Source: Sordariomycetes sp. S80-01Y (taxonomy: Eukaryota; Ascomycota; Sordariomycetes). From it: a stretch of 64,000 nucleotides of DNA. The stretch covers positions 2,480,001-2,544,000 of the forward strand of contig JAXQJY010000032.1 in NCBI GenBank assembly GCA_037042185.1, in the 5' to 3' direction. The notes below the pieces were generated by a model, which ran no database searches, was not told the origin of the DNA, and worked only from the letters and a program-made list of their open reading frames with translations. The first letter of the stretch is position 1. Every line of letters starts with the position of its first letter. Position numbers and translations under genes: made by a program. Below are positions 9,801-20,705 of the stretch, piece after piece.

Positions 9801-11876
9801 GCACAGATCCATGTGGTCGAACTCAGCCGGCGGGGCAAGCGTAGCCCTGGCTCTTTGTTGAGATGTGATCTTAGATGGCGGTTGCTGGCACCTTGGGAAT
9901 GGGGGCTCGTCGAGATCGTCGTTGGTCTGAGATAGCACCGCGTTCCACGAATCGACTTTGGTAGCTGACAGAGGTTCATTCCAAAGGCTGCTATGACCCG
10001 GGTATTGTGTCTGTTGCACAACCTCTGAGGCTTCAGTTTCTCCCAAAGGCCTTGCTGAGGGGCTGTCAGACATGTTGACGTTCAAACGACTGAGCGACTG
10101 CGTGTCAGGCACGATGTTAGCCTGTGTTGGTGACGGATGAGCCTTTGACGGTGTGGATGAGGACGAAGGTGACCTTATGAAGGTCTGCTCGTCAATTTCA
10201 GACCCCGCTAGTGTCGTTATGAGGGCATTTTCGACCTCCTGAACCTCCTCATCGATTTCATCGAGCCTCAATTCGTCCGCGTCGGTGTCGAGGCCAGCTT
10301 CGTATGTCTTAGCAAGCTCTTGGCCTATAACATCTCTCTTCTCGAGGAGTTTGGTGTACTCCTGAACGGTACTTGACAATCCACTGAGTGTTTTTTGCTG
10401 CTTCAGTAACCGTTCTTTTTCGGCTTTAATCTGAGCTCGCCTGTCTCTGGTCGCTCGCTCCACGATGGCTGCCTTAAAATCCATCCCGTTCCTATCCAGT
10501 CGATTCTGTAGCGAAGCAACAGTTTTCGGAATGGTGTCTGGGTCGCGAGTCAAAAGTTTGAGCAGGCCGAACCTCTCGTCCGAACTGCTGTAGCAGGGAG
10601 TGAGCTGCTGGGGGTCGCTCTGAGGCCCGGCCATCAAACCAGGCAGAGCCACTGAGACAGATTCGCTGGACTGCGGATATTGCGGTGTCACATGGGTAGA
10701 TGGCGAAGCCGGCCGCTCCTCTAGTAGTTTCTGGCCACTCTCGAGCACTGTCGCTTGTGACCCATCTTCACGCTTTCTTTTCGATCCGGCTGAATGAACT
10801 GCAGACGTGTTGTGTGATGGCGGCGTATGGAAGTCGTCGTCGTCTGAGTCAGGAATGACCATGTCATGATCGTCCAGATCATCGAAGCCTCCAAACTCGT
10901 CCTGTTCAGCAGGCCTAGGCACTTGGCCGCGTATGGGGGAGGCTGGATCTGGAGCAGCACCTTTCGACGGGCTGCGCTTGACGATTGCTTCTTCGACTCG
11001 GTTCGATCGTTTCCTTGCAGGCGATGATTCTGGTGACGTGTCGAAAATGTCATCTAGACCAGGGCTTTTCAAGCGCTTCGAAGGGCCTTGGTCTATATCA
11101 GACCTCTTTGCGACGCTGCGCGGGCGAGCAGCAGATCGCTTTCCTGGTGTTGTTGGTGGCGGTTCAGTGCCCAGGAGTGCATACACATCTGGAAAATCTT
11201 CGTCGTCCTCGATATCGTCGAAACTCGTCTCCCTGCTCTTCCTCTTCTTTCCGCTGCTGTGGGAAGGCTCAGGCCGCTGAGCATGCTTCTGGGTCCAGAT
11301 TGTAGTTGTCTCCCCAAATTCCGAAGATGTTGAAAAGGAGCTTTTGCCACCACTTGACCCGTCAAGACCCCACCCATCTTCGTCTGATTTTTTGCAGTGG
11401 GATACACCCATAGTTGGGGGTGATCCCCGGATAGGACCAGGTTTCGTAAGCGACGCATGGTTGTGTCGGGGAGATCGAGGAGTCGATGTGCCATCCCTAG
11501 GTTGGTGATGTAGGGTATTCGCGGTGTGTCTGGGAAGCTGATCCGCTCGGGACAGGAGAGACGGCTTCTTCGCCTTGGAAGCCGACTTCAACAAGCCCAT
11601 ATTCCACTCCTCCTCCTTCACTTCGAGAAAATCCTCCTCATCTGCCTCCCCCGCATGAACCGGTCCATTGACGATTTGGGGCGTTTGAGAAGATATCGAC
11701 CCGGCGACAGAGACCGATTGTGAGGGTCCTGGAGGGTTTATTGCTCTGTTCCGGGGTGGCGAGGGCTCAAGGAAGCTCGAATCGCTATTTATTGGGAAGT
11801 TGGGCGCGTTCGGCTTGCAGATGGACGTGTTGCGCAGCAGCCAGGTCAGATGGTCGGCAAGGTTGTTCCGCGTCAT
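6879..11876 (-). CDS. sgs1: RecQ-family DNA helicase (Sgs1/BLM type, QDE-3-like)
   Basis: An intronless 1665-residue frame. The N-terminal ~780 residues are long, acidic/Ser-rich and poorly ordered, as in Sgs1/BLM. The helicase core follows: Walker A PTGGGKSLCYQLP near residue 830, DEAH at about 941-944, the TATAT motif III, and a QETGRAGRDG motif VI. Next come the RecQ zinc site (Cys in DCRRTEILRYFGE and CEKSCDNCE), a winged-helix RQC region, and an HRDC domain at about 1440-1515. The last ~90 residues are an RGG/GAR-type Gly-Arg-Ser tail. Known role of the family: unwinding D-loops, G4 DNA and Holliday-junction intermediates with Top3/Rmi1; in Neurospora the orthologue QDE-3 also acts in quelling. 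Length lies between yeast Sgs1 and QDE-3. The start fits a conserved-looking opening, MTRNNLADHLTWLL. Confidence 0.93.
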   Translation of the reverse strand: MTRNNLADHLTWLLRNTSICKPNAPNFPINSDSSFLEPSPPRNRAINPPGPSQSVSVAGSISSQTPQIVNGPVHAGEADEEDFLEVKEEEWNMGLLKSASKAKKPSLLSRADQLPRHTANTLHHQPRDGTSTPRSPRHNHASLTKPGPIRGSPPTMGVSHCKKSDEDGWGLDGSSGGKSSFSTSSEFGETTTIWTQKHAQRPEPSHSSGKKRKSRETSFDDIEDDEDFPDVYALLGTEPPPTTPGKRSAARPRSVAKRSDIDQGPSKRLKSPGLDDIFDTSPESSPARKRSNRVEEAIVKRSPSKGAAPDPASPIRGQVPRPAEQDEFGGFDDLDDHDMVIPDSDDDDFHTPPSHNTSAVHSAGSKRKREDGSQATVLESGQKLLEERPASPSTHVTPQYPQSSESVSVALPGLMAGPQSDPQQLTPCYSSSDERFGLLKLLTRDPDTIPKTVASLQNRLDRNGMDFKAAIVERATRDRRAQIKAEKERLLKQQKTLSGLSSTVQEYTKLLEKRDVIGQELAKTYEAGLDTDADELRLDEIDEEVQEVENALITTLAGSEIDEQTFIRSPSSSSTPSKAHPSPTQANIVPDTQSLSRLNVNMSDSPSARPLGETEASEVVQQTQYPGHSSLWNEPLSATKVDSWNAVLSQTNDDLDEPPFPRCQQPPSKITSQQRARATLAPPAEFDHMDLCDAEEGFPDSGDDDMFDGQDNRTADEFFGDVDDAAMLALAEEPPRGRNVVSNPAQTSRKTFLEISGNARPLHNSESPMKRRAAPAVPPLTMPDHLMKYPWSNELQKKLKDRFRMKGFRHNQLEAINATLSGEDAFVLMPTGGGKSLCYQLPAVIRSGKTKGVTIVVSPLLSLMQDQVTHMKALGIQAVAFNSECSRDYKRQVLGAFNERMPENFVELLYVTPEMVNKSPQFTDGMATLYRKGKFARLVIDEAHCVSQWGHDFRPDYKTIGEIRLRFPEVPVMALTATATQNVIVDIKHNLGMDRCQVFSQSFNRPNLYYEVRPKGSNAKCVESIAELINTSYDGVSGIVYAISRKSTEDLAEKLRNFGIAANHYHAGMDPEEKAQTQTEWQQGRVKVVVATIAFGMGIDKPDVRFVIHHGIPKSLEGYYQETGRAGRDGKPSDCILYYGKSDIRVLKKLIMDGDGNKEQKERQMAMLNRVTSFCDNQADCRRTEILRYFGEDFDRVNCEKSCDNCEAALVFEEQDFSEQAKAAIEVVKVQKRLTTNQCADILRGLKYPPNEEELSEEWHGSARHLKKHEVVRIIDKLSAEKALGEFNKVTNHGVAISYLKCGPAARDFLNNRRKLMLTTQVEDGPAKKTKPKKGTKKGKEKATPAMQSTYVSSPVERRRGHGRVVRDEEDDEDEDYPLTANGYRNDNFVDDEDDEEAFDPPPQHRPPKPSRTRTPKAPSRKAGQPIPTHTCSNGLDEVHQDLIESFVQEAKRWEEQQRNKKGLRKALFTEYAFRQIALSWPVTIDQLSRIPGVEASQVQTYGTKLLKVIKPYHDMYQSIAGPSTSATNESLNQSIVDLISDEELMDDADEEDSHFFDPSNQPDVQAFHNRLQNLAHQGSGSSSKPSTSGSRRGGRRGGSSGTGRGYPKRGGNGGGGYAKGRGSRGGGSRRASGSSSTSRGAGSGSRGHTKTVKKAGGGIGLMPM

Positions 11877-13060
11877 GAAGTCGGCGTCGAAGGACCGGAC
11901 ACTCTTTCGTCAGGGGCTGCGGCCGACATTGGGAGTGTCGCCTGATCCTGGTGAAGTGGTTGAATTTGAGAGCTTTCAACGTCGTTCACGGTGGCTCGCT
12001 CGGCAGGTCGAGGTGGAGCGTCCACTTCCACCGTGACCGTGCCTGCCACTCCGCAGCTCACCGCGACGCGTTTGTTAGTCAGCGATATCCAATCCACGAC
12101 CCCACGTGACATCGGCCAAACGCCTCGGTATCCCAGTCGCCGGCCTGTTGCAAGTCACTCGTCCTGAGCCTATGTTCAATCAGGTAATGAGAAGCAGCGG
12201 TACTGACTGCGTCGGGTCCTTTTGGCAGTTTTGATCGACAGCATGCGTCTCTACTCAACTTTCATTTCACGGTGCAGGTTTCCTACACGCAATACACTTA
12301 TGAGCGGGTACTGCTATCGGCTTCGACAAACGACTTCGTCTTGTAATATTCTCCTGGCCAGATGCAAGACCATTACTTGATTCCCCAGAGTATATTTCAT
12401 CGCTTTCAACTGCTCAAGCCGCTCGAGCCGTTGAGGCGGAAGTCGGTCACACCCCAAATTCATCGCCGAAGGCCCATTTTATTCCCGGCTGAAGCCGGCT
12501 TCCGGGAACCGATCGGGGACCCACACCGAGTCTCGGGGGGCGGCATCCCAAGAGCCTGCTGATACGCCCGCGCTAAACAAACTTTAGGATCGGTCTATGC
12601 AGGCTTAGACGCAGATTCCTGACGTAAGGGCCTCTCCCAACCGGCTCGGCGGGCGCGCGGCTGGAAGTCCGTGGAAGACACTCCCCGGTACCTACCCGAC
12701 ATTTCGGCGTGCAACCTCAAGGTTTGCGCAATGAGGCGTTTGAGGATTTCAAGGCGTTCAGGCTCAAGCTGGGAAGAATATCTCGCCCATATTGTTGAGC
12801 ATATATTCTCCCACGAGACGTTAATCAATCGGTCCTATGAAAGAAAACCCACGCATCCTGAGGTCGTGGGCAGAAGCCGATGGGACCCACAGGTCAAGCC
12901 GGCGCCGTCTAAGTCGGGCTCTTTTATCGCCCCCCATCCGGATATCGGACTCAGGCGAGAAACTACAAAAAGAGGAAAAATTGTCGTTCGTCGCCTCTAA
13001 CTTCACTTATTCGAGCACCAACAGGTCAAGACGCGCTCAAAAATCGCCAGCCCAAGCATC
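11877..13060. promoter_or_regulatory. Divergent promoter region between RecQ and DUF1275 genes
   Basis: A 1.2 kb shared upstream region. No coding frame here is convincing. It contains a nested GC palindrome at 12482-12508 and a CCGAG-N-CTCGG palindrome nearby (about 12528-12538), both built from CGG half-sites like those read by fungal Zn2Cys6 regulators. Which gene they serve, if either, cannot be told from sequence. Confidence 0.45.
12482..12508. repeat. Nested inverted repeat (possible CGG-type operator)
   Basis: TTCCCGG at 12482-12488 pairs with CCGGGAA at 12502-12508. Inside lies the self-complementary GAAGCCGGCTTC. CCGGCT also occurs twice as a direct repeat. The site is about 550 bp upstream of the DUF1275 ATG. 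It may bind a dimeric transcription factor; this is inference from symmetry only. Confidence 0.4.
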
Positions 13061-13918
13061 ATGGCGCACAAATTGCAGCCGACGCAACACGAGGCGAAAC
13101 ACTCTCCTTCGAAACAACACCAAAACTCCTCCTCCAGGTCAATAGCACGGCACTTTTCTCAGAACGTCCGCCCTGCTCTGTTTTCAGAGATACAACTTTT
13201 GATACTCACATTTTGTACCGGAATACAAGGTAAGGCGGTCCAGAACATATAAGCTTGTTGATCGAATGCTGATCGTTCTCCAGATGCCACAACGTTCCCA
13301 GACTACCACTGCTTTGCGTCGAACCAAACAGGCAACACCGTCTTTCTATGCCTGGCACTAGTTCTTCCGCAGCTCAACGGCGACATGTTCATTACCCCAA
13401 ACATTGGAATCGCTCTTGGGCTGTTCCTCGGCGGAGGCTGGCTGACGGGACAGCTCAGTCATATGATGGGCCCCAGAAAGAGATGGTGGTTGATTAGCAG
13501 CAATCTTTTCCAAACCTGTCTAGTCTTCGGTGCAGCAGCCATCCAGTACAAGCACGGGATCGATGTCCAAGGACCGAAAGCCTTATCGGTTGTGGGCTTA
13601 CTGGCACTTGCAGCTGGTAGTCAAGTGGTCCAGTCGCGAAGCCTGGCAATGAACGAGATCAGCACGGCCATGGCAACGGCTGCTTGGATGGATCTCATGA
13701 TAGACTCGAAGCTCTTTGCCCTCAAGAACCGACCGCGCACACGCAGAGTGGCGTTTCTCATCTCGCTGGTGCTTGGGGCTTTGACAGGAGCATTTATCTA
13801 TCGAGAGGTTGGATCCGCCACGGCAATTGCGGTATCGGGGGCGGGCAAGTTCCTAGTAACCATCTTGTATGTATTTGCAGCGGCGGAAAGGGACCTCGCC
13901 GAGCAGTCAGCGGTGTAA
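13061..13918 (+). CDS. DUF1275 (YoaK-like) integral membrane protein
   Basis: Two exons, 13061-13229 and 13284-13918, are separated by a 54 bp GTAAGG...CAG intron and encode 267 residues. The splice completes a GAT codon and joins ...FCTGIQ to DATTFPDYHCFASNQTGN. This is the DUF1275 opening: a first membrane helix, a polar FASNQTGN loop, then helices that include LGLFLGGGWLTGQ, a second Gln/Ser loop (GSQVVQSRSLAMNEISTAM) and three more hydrophobic segments. Six or so membrane helices are visible. The first ~40 residues are polar and cytosolic-looking. Members of DUF1275 are common in bacteria and fungi and are thought to be transporters, but the substrate is unknown. The ATG was chosen as the first in frame; its context is good (ATC-ATGG). 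Confidence 0.85.
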
Positions 13919-14627
13919 CGAGAATGTCGAGAGGGAGCTCGCATGAGGCGTGTTTGGTCAAACAACAAGCTCATATATTCCAAATTTTATGAAGTACTTG
14001 CATTCACGGGTGATGCCCGGAGCTGTCGACAATCCGCCGCGGGTTCTGCCTGGTGAGACGGAATCGTGAAGTCGAGAGTCACCGAATTTGGGACTTTCGG
14101 GGGATGCCAAGGCATCAGCAGCGCTTGCAGGGGACCCTTAGGGCGAAAGGCGGGGCCTCAACATCCAGCTCGTCCCCAATTCCAGGCAGCACAGCCATTC
14201 AAACCCCTTCATTCTCCTCACCTTCACGCTTGAAATATCACGACACGCTTCAGCTGCTCAAGCCACGCGGGGCCGTCGACCCGCACAGGCGGTGAGCTAA
14301 GCTTGTACCTTTTTTCTGCTGTGCAAGCGCACGTTGTCGGTTGGATGTTACGATCCGTCAACCACATGTAGCCTAGTTTGCCCGGCATTGAGCGACAAAA
14401 GGTCGTGTCTATATAAGCGTCGTTCTCAGCTAGACCTTTACTCTGCTTCGATATCCTCTTAAACATTCTTATCTTGCTGACAATTGTTTCAATTGTTGAC
14501 TGGCAACCCTCTAGCCTCTCCATTGTCCTTTTTTATCTTCCCACCGCTCATTACCCCCATTCCTCTCATCGCTCTCACTCCCTCTCGTCTTGAACATCCA
14601 TCTAGCTTCACTTGACTCACGTACGCG
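13919..14627. promoter_or_regulatory. Intergenic region with promoter of the ankyrin gene
   Basis: About 700 bp between the DUF1275 stop and the ankyrin-gene ATG. A TATA element lies at 14410-14417, and the 100 bp before the ATG are pyrimidine-rich, as in many fungal leaders. No gene is supported here. Confidence 0.5.
14410..14417 (+). promoter_or_regulatory. TATA box of the ankyrin-repeat gene
   Basis: TATATAAG on the plus strand, 211 bp before the ATG, followed by CT-rich sequence that could hold the transcription start. It is a perfect TATA consensus, but assigning it to this gene is inference from position. Confidence 0.5.
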
Positions 14628-17600
14628 ATGGACACCAACATGGCAATGGCGGATCTTCCTGAGCTGCCCGCGGCCCACGAGGAACTTGCCAAGTACATAG
14701 CAGACCATCCAGACCAGACCGTTAACGAGCTCATTCAACCATACCGCGAGTACGAGAGTCAGCTACGAACCGTCTACGCCCAGGACCGCAACAATGCCAT
14801 TCTCGAGGACCCCTACCTCAATGTTCTCCCTCTATTCAACCAGAACACGGAATATATCAAGACACGTGCCAGGAACTTGGACTCCGAATCCGAAGAGGAG
14901 AAATCCAAGTATATCATGCCTCTCCCTGAGGACAAACGTCGCGCCAATGGCTCTCCTGCCACTGTTGCGAACCTTGCTGAGTTTCAGAAGAACTTGAACA
15001 TCTTCTCTGAGTCATCTTTGGTCGACTTGAATTGGGATAACGTCGTTGCCGCAGGCTCTTCTGTCGTCAATTGTCTGCTCCCGGTCCCCAAAGAATACAA
15101 CACCACCAAGCGCAAGCTCAGGGAGTACTATCACGAGAAGTTCTGCCCAGCTTCTGACGTTGATCTGTTCCTCTATGGATTGAACCATGACCAGGCTATC
15201 GAAAAGATCAAGGAGATTGAGCGCTCTGTGAAAGATGCTCTGCTGAACGAGGTGACTGTCGTCCGCACCAAGTACGCAATCACAATCGCCAGTCAGTACC
15301 CGGTCAGACATGTTCAGGTAGGTTCACCGTTGGCTCCAAATCCTGACCAGCAAATTGACTTTCGTAGATTGTCCTCAGGGTGTACAAGTCGATTAGCGAG
15401 ATCCTGACTGGCTTCGACATTGATGCTGCTGGCGGAGCCTACGATGGCAAGCAGGTCTACGTCACACCACGAGCTCTGGGCAGCTTCATCACCCAGATCA
15501 ACCACGTCGATCTCAGTAGACGGAGTCCGTCGTATGAGAACCGCCTCTCCAAATACTCGCACCGGAACTTCGAGGTATACTGGCCAGATCTGGACCGCTC
15601 GCGCATCGACCCGACGATCTTTGAGAGATCGTTCCAACGAACTCTCGGACTCGCCCGTCTTCTGGTGTTGGAGAGATTACCAACGAACTCAGCTCGAGAG
15701 GCCTACTTGAACAAGAGGCGCCAAGAGCGCGGTCGACCCTCCGCCTACCGTTACCGGTTCCAGCTTGGAGGGAACATCAAGGACCACCATGAGGATGAAG
15801 TTGCTGACTGGTTGTCCGAGGAGGAAGTCAGTAACTATCATACCTTTACTATCCCCTACGGCGAGAAGTTCAATGCGAAGCGTATTGAGAAGCTCTGCTA
15901 TACTCGAGATCTTCTTCTCAACGCTGAGTGGAATCAGCCAAAGGAACGCCGCGAATGCTATCTTCACCGTCACCCAGCGTTTTTTGGTCGAGTCGCCGAC
16001 ATAATCGAAGACTGCTGTGGAACGTGTCCCAAGCCACAGACGGAAGAGGAGAAGGAGCTCGCCGAGAAGGAGGCCGAGATTTACATCTCTGGCAAAGTCT
16101 CTTTTCTCATCGATGATCCCGGTCGTCAGCAGATCGGCTCTTTTAACCCCTTGACCGAGCAAGACTGGACCGACATGGCTTACGTGGGGAACACCGCTCG
16201 ACTATGCCAAGCAATTGTTGACGGAGACGTCGAGTTCGTCCGGGAATGGTTGGAGAATCCTGAAAATGACGCCAACACAAGGGACTACACAGGCAGAACA
16301 CCCCTTCACCTTGCGGTCGCATCTTCTATTCCCGAAGTTGTCAAGCTTCTGGTTGATCACGATGCACGTTTGACCGCTCGCTTGGCAGACGGCAGAACCG
16401 CTCTCCACTTGGCCGCCTCTCGTGGCAATGCTGCCATGATTTCTACTTTGATGGATCGGAGCATCGAGAATGAGGAGGCAGAAGAAGAGCGAAAGGATGC
16501 AGCTCGTGCTGCGAAGAAGGCAGCAGAGAAAGGCAGTGAAGCCCAAACAGACGAAGGCGAAGAGGACGAGGATGACGACGAGGATTGGGCGCAATCCGAG
16601 ACAGACGCTATGTCGGCGACGACTGGATCTTTCATGAAAGTGAAGAAGGATGCTGGTACGGATGACCGGACTGACGTTGTCCCCGATGAGCCCGAGGACG
16701 AACCCGACTTCTACCAAATCGATGTATTGAGTTGGGATGTACCCGCTTCTCCCCTCCATTATGCCATTGTTGGCGGGCATGAGGAAGCCGTGGAGTCCCT
16801 CTGCAATGTGAGTGTCCTGAGAATTTTCAAATCACTAAGCTGACATTCGACAGTATGGCGCCGACGCAATCCTCCCTGTCAAGTTCCTGAACAAGGAGGA
16901 TTCGGATGATGTGGCTGCTATCTTGACTCTCACCTTGGCGCTGTCCCTGTCTCCCGAGAAAGCTAAGTCTATGGTCCGCCTGTTACTCAGCCGCGGCGCA
17001 ATTTCGTCTCAGGCCGAGAATAATGGCATGACTGCATTCCACAGCTTTGTTGAGTCTGGAAAGATGGACATGGTCGAGACGCTTTTCGACCAAGACCAAG
17101 CAGGCGTCAGGAGTGCTATTAACCATCTGGTCTTCTCAGGCTATCGTTGGAACGCCGAAGTCGTTGCTCCTCTTCATACAGCCATTGAACATGGCGATCC
17201 GCTCCTGATCCTACGGTTACTTGAGGCTGGATCGAAGGCACACATCGATTACGAGACCTGGCTCAAGGCCGCGAAGGTGTCGCCAATGCATTCCTCTATG
17301 CTGGAAAAGCGAGACCTCGAGACCAACAAGCAAAATTGGCGTGAAATGGAGCAGCCGCTCCTTCAAGCTATTCATTTGGGCCAAGTCGAAGTTGCTATCG
17401 AGCTACTGGAAGCTGGGGCCGATCCTAGCCAACTCACTCCGCGATCTTTCAGCCTTCTTCACAATGAGTACCAACGTCGTTATAACAAGGGCGAGACCGC
17501 GTTGGACTTGGTCGAAAGCGCCATCAAGGGTCTGAAGAAGAACAAGAACTCAGGCTCGCCCACGGCTCTGAAGAAGGTAGAGAAGCGGCCTGGTCTTGAC

Positions 17601-20376
17601 GACTATCTTGAGAGGAATAACTTCCAGCCCGGTACCTACAGCCAGTGGTTCGTGGCTAAAGATGTCAGGGATGAGCAGAAGCAATTCGAAGTGTCGTTGA
17701 AAAACTATGAAAAGACAAAGGCCCAGAGGGAAGGCAGAGACCAGGTGGAGGAGAAGAAGAGGCAAGACGCACTCTCTGAACTGATCAGCGACTTCGAAAA
17801 GTTACGCGAAGCGCTAATTGCGCGTGGCGGGAAGACATTTGCTGAGATCTATCCTAAGATCAAGACGGACGAGCATAACAACAGGTACTACAGCTCTGGC
17901 TCGAACTCGTCGGAAACAGAGGTGAAGCCCTATGAGCACTCCTACAATTTCTACTATGACAGCAGTATGACAGACTCTCGGAGGGACGGTTACGTAAAGC
18001 TGTGAGCATTCCCAGATGTCTTTGTGTTACAACTCAAAATACTGACCGGCCCTAGTTTCGAAGCTGCCTGGTCAGGAGACCTTGATGCTATCAAAGACCT
18101 CACGCTCCAAGCTTGGGGAGACAACAAAGACCAAGCTCCGCTCAAGATGGCGATCCAGGACGCAAAAGGCAACCAACCGTTCTCACTCGCCTTCTGTCGA
18201 GGTCATCTTGAAGTAGCACAGGCCATTCTTGAGATCATCAAGGCACAGTGGTCTCCGCGTGACAAGGAAGAGTATCGCTACAAGATAAAGGCGGGAGATG
18301 ACGACGACAAAGAGTATAGCGACGAAGAGCCCATGTCAAGCGACGACGACGACGACGACGAGCCCAAAGTTGTTTCGGAAAAGATTGTCAATAAGTTTAC
18401 AATTGATGATATTGGTCAGGTCTCCATGCAGGTCGACTCGCAAGTCAAGCCACTCGATGTCATCGAGAGAAGCATGCATACCTTCCGGGGCGAGGATACC
18501 CGCAACGCCAAAGACATAGCCGACGCGCATGGCGAAGTTCGCAGCCTCTTCATTCATTGCTTGGAACAAGACGATTCGGCCGGTCTCAAGTGGCTGCTTG
18601 ACCAAGCACAACATTGGGCCAAGGACAGCAGCATGCGCGACAGTGCGGACGATGACGATGACCAAGGAGGGCAAGGCTTCGTCTTCCCTAGCTATTGCAT
18701 GCAGTGGGCGATACGCAAAGGCAAGACGCAGCTGCTGGGTATGATTATCAAGCGCACAGGCGCAGGCATCCCGCTTGATCATCTTGTGAAGAAGAGTGGA
18801 GTCGAGATCAAGAAGAAGCCAAGATACTATCAAGGCCTCACTGTCTATGGTAAGAAGAGGAAGGACTGGGCAAACGCTGGCCGCAACATGGTCACGAGGA
18901 CCTCGGGCTCAAAGACCCCGCCTCTCCTCGACGCTGCCCTCGCTGGCAACATTGAAAGTGTTGAGTTCTTCCTCAGCGATGCGCCGAACCGCCTGTACTC
19001 GGAGTTTGGCAAATCGAAGGCGGCTCGTGAAGATGAGCGTCTTAAGGGGCTCAGGAATAGTCCGGGTGGATTCGACAGAGCCATCGCGAGATGGCTCGGC
19101 GCGGACAGTAAGTCTCCATCTCTCGTCGTTGGCGGAACATGCATTGACCTCCTTTATAGATGATCTTATCCTTCACTGTGCTGTCCTGGCTCCTACCCGC
19201 GAGCGCACCTTTGAGCTCGTCGAGTACCTCGTCCAAACTTGCCCGTCTGCTCTTGAGAAGAAGAACCCTCGAGGAGAGACCCCGTTAATGGTAGCCTGTC
19301 GTCTCGGACGCACGCAGATTGTGAAGATCCTAATCGAAGGCACCGCGGACCAAACCACCCGAAACAACTACGGAGAGAACATTGTCCACGTCTCGGTTCT
19401 CAACGCGGTGAAAGCCCACAGACTCCGTGCTCTTCTCGACGTGCTCGACCCTGAGCTTCGCACCACCCTTTTCACGCAGCGCAAGCACCTGTCCGACAAT
19501 GGCTACACCCCCACCCAGCTTTGGGTCGCCAATGCGAGCAAGAAGTACGGCAACAACTACCAAGGTCTCTCGCTCAACGTCGCCTCTAAGCTCAAGGCCG
19601 AGATGGTGAAGTTGCTGTTGGAGTATTCTCAGGGTCAGGGTCTGGATCTCCTCGATAGCGCTGGTGACACTTGCCTTCACACCGCCATCATGCACCAGGA
19701 TGTGGCCATTGCCAAGGCCCTCGTTGAGTACAAGCCGGCGCTTCTGTCCCGCGAGAACGCGGTTGGTCGTACGCCCGCTGAGTTCGCCGAGGAATCTTTC
19801 AAGTCTAAGCCATTCGTCAAGCCTAATAATTTCCGCTTGCGCATCACCCACAGTAGCCCCGACTGGAGGAGATTGCCGACTGAATCCCTCGTCAAGATGA
19901 GCCCTCGATCGACCGAGGAACAGGATTCAGTTGCCGACAAGGCTGCAATCGAGCAGCTCGGCCTTCGTGGCGACTACACCGTCAACGAAGTAGAGAACAT
20001 CCGTGCCCAGATGGGTCTCGCCAACAAAGACAGCTCCATTTCGACCCCTGATGTCCCTGCGCTCGTGCCCCGTGTGCTCTGGGATCTCTCCTTCACCGCC
20101 ATGGCGAACAAACCCGCTCCCCGACGTCTCGTCAGTCTTAACGAGGCGAACGACGTCGCGCGTCGACTTGGCGAGCAGGAGACGTCATCTAGGTATTTCA
20201 GCGTCAACAACCGTCGCAGCGAGGACGATGACGAGGTTGAGGAGGAAGAAAAGGAAGAGGATGTTGCCAGCAGTGTACTGAAGGAGCCGAGTGCCTGGCA
20301 GTCTTGGGCAAAGGATGCGGTGTGGGAAGATTCTGGATTGGAGAAGTGTAGCGACTGTGGAAGGTACCACGAGTAA
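14628..20376 (+). CDS. Large ankyrin-repeat protein with N-terminal nucleotidyltransferase-like domain
   Basis: Five exons (14628-15317, 15368-16807, 16854-18001, 18056-19107, 19160-20376) with 46-54 bp introns give 1848 residues. Every junction keeps frame. Residues ~140-350 contain GSSVVN (~143), SDVDLFLYG (~175) and GFDID (~246), then YVTPRALGSF and RRSPSYENRLSKYSHRNF. The Gly-Ser followed by D-x-D and a third Asp is the arrangement of nucleotidyltransferase-fold enzymes. I recall similar segments in ankyrin proteins of amoebae and giant viruses. From ~500 onward are many ankyrin repeats (for example TGRTPLHLAV, DGRTALHLAASRGN), broken by two long acidic tracts (~610-650 and ~1175-1210). 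The C-terminus ends in CSDCGRYHE, a lone CxxC. Ankyrins imply protein binding. Substrate, activity and location are unknown. Confidence 0.8.
18340..18361 (+). repeat. GAC triplet run inside the ankyrin gene
   Basis: An uninterrupted GAC/GACGA microsatellite in exon 4 encodes a run of six Asp residues in the second acidic tract. Its length may vary between isolates. Confidence 0.6.
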
Positions 20377-20705
20377 GCGAGCTGTATGAGATGTGGTGGC
20401 CATTGGTTGGAGGGATCTACTTCTGGCTATACAGAGGTCCGTTTGGGTCCGTGGCTTCGGTTGGCTGAGTTGTTACTTTCTGTCGTTTGTTCTCAATTTA
20501 GGATGCTGCGGGTTCTATGGCTGGATAACCCATTTGGTTCAGTTCACAGTTGCCAAATCATATTTGAAAAGTCTTCTGAGCCACTCTGTCGATGTAAATA
20601 CGTATAAGCGATAGGGGAGTCTCGGGCGACCAGCTCAGCAATAGCAAACCAACTCCAAAAAAACATGCGTCATCGTTCAGAGTACGATCCCATCTCAGCA
20701 TCACC
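20377..20705. other. Convergent 3' region
   Basis: 329 bp between the stops of the ankyrin gene (+) and the ATG33-like gene (-); it probably holds both 3' UTRs. I see nothing else in it. Confidence 0.5.
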
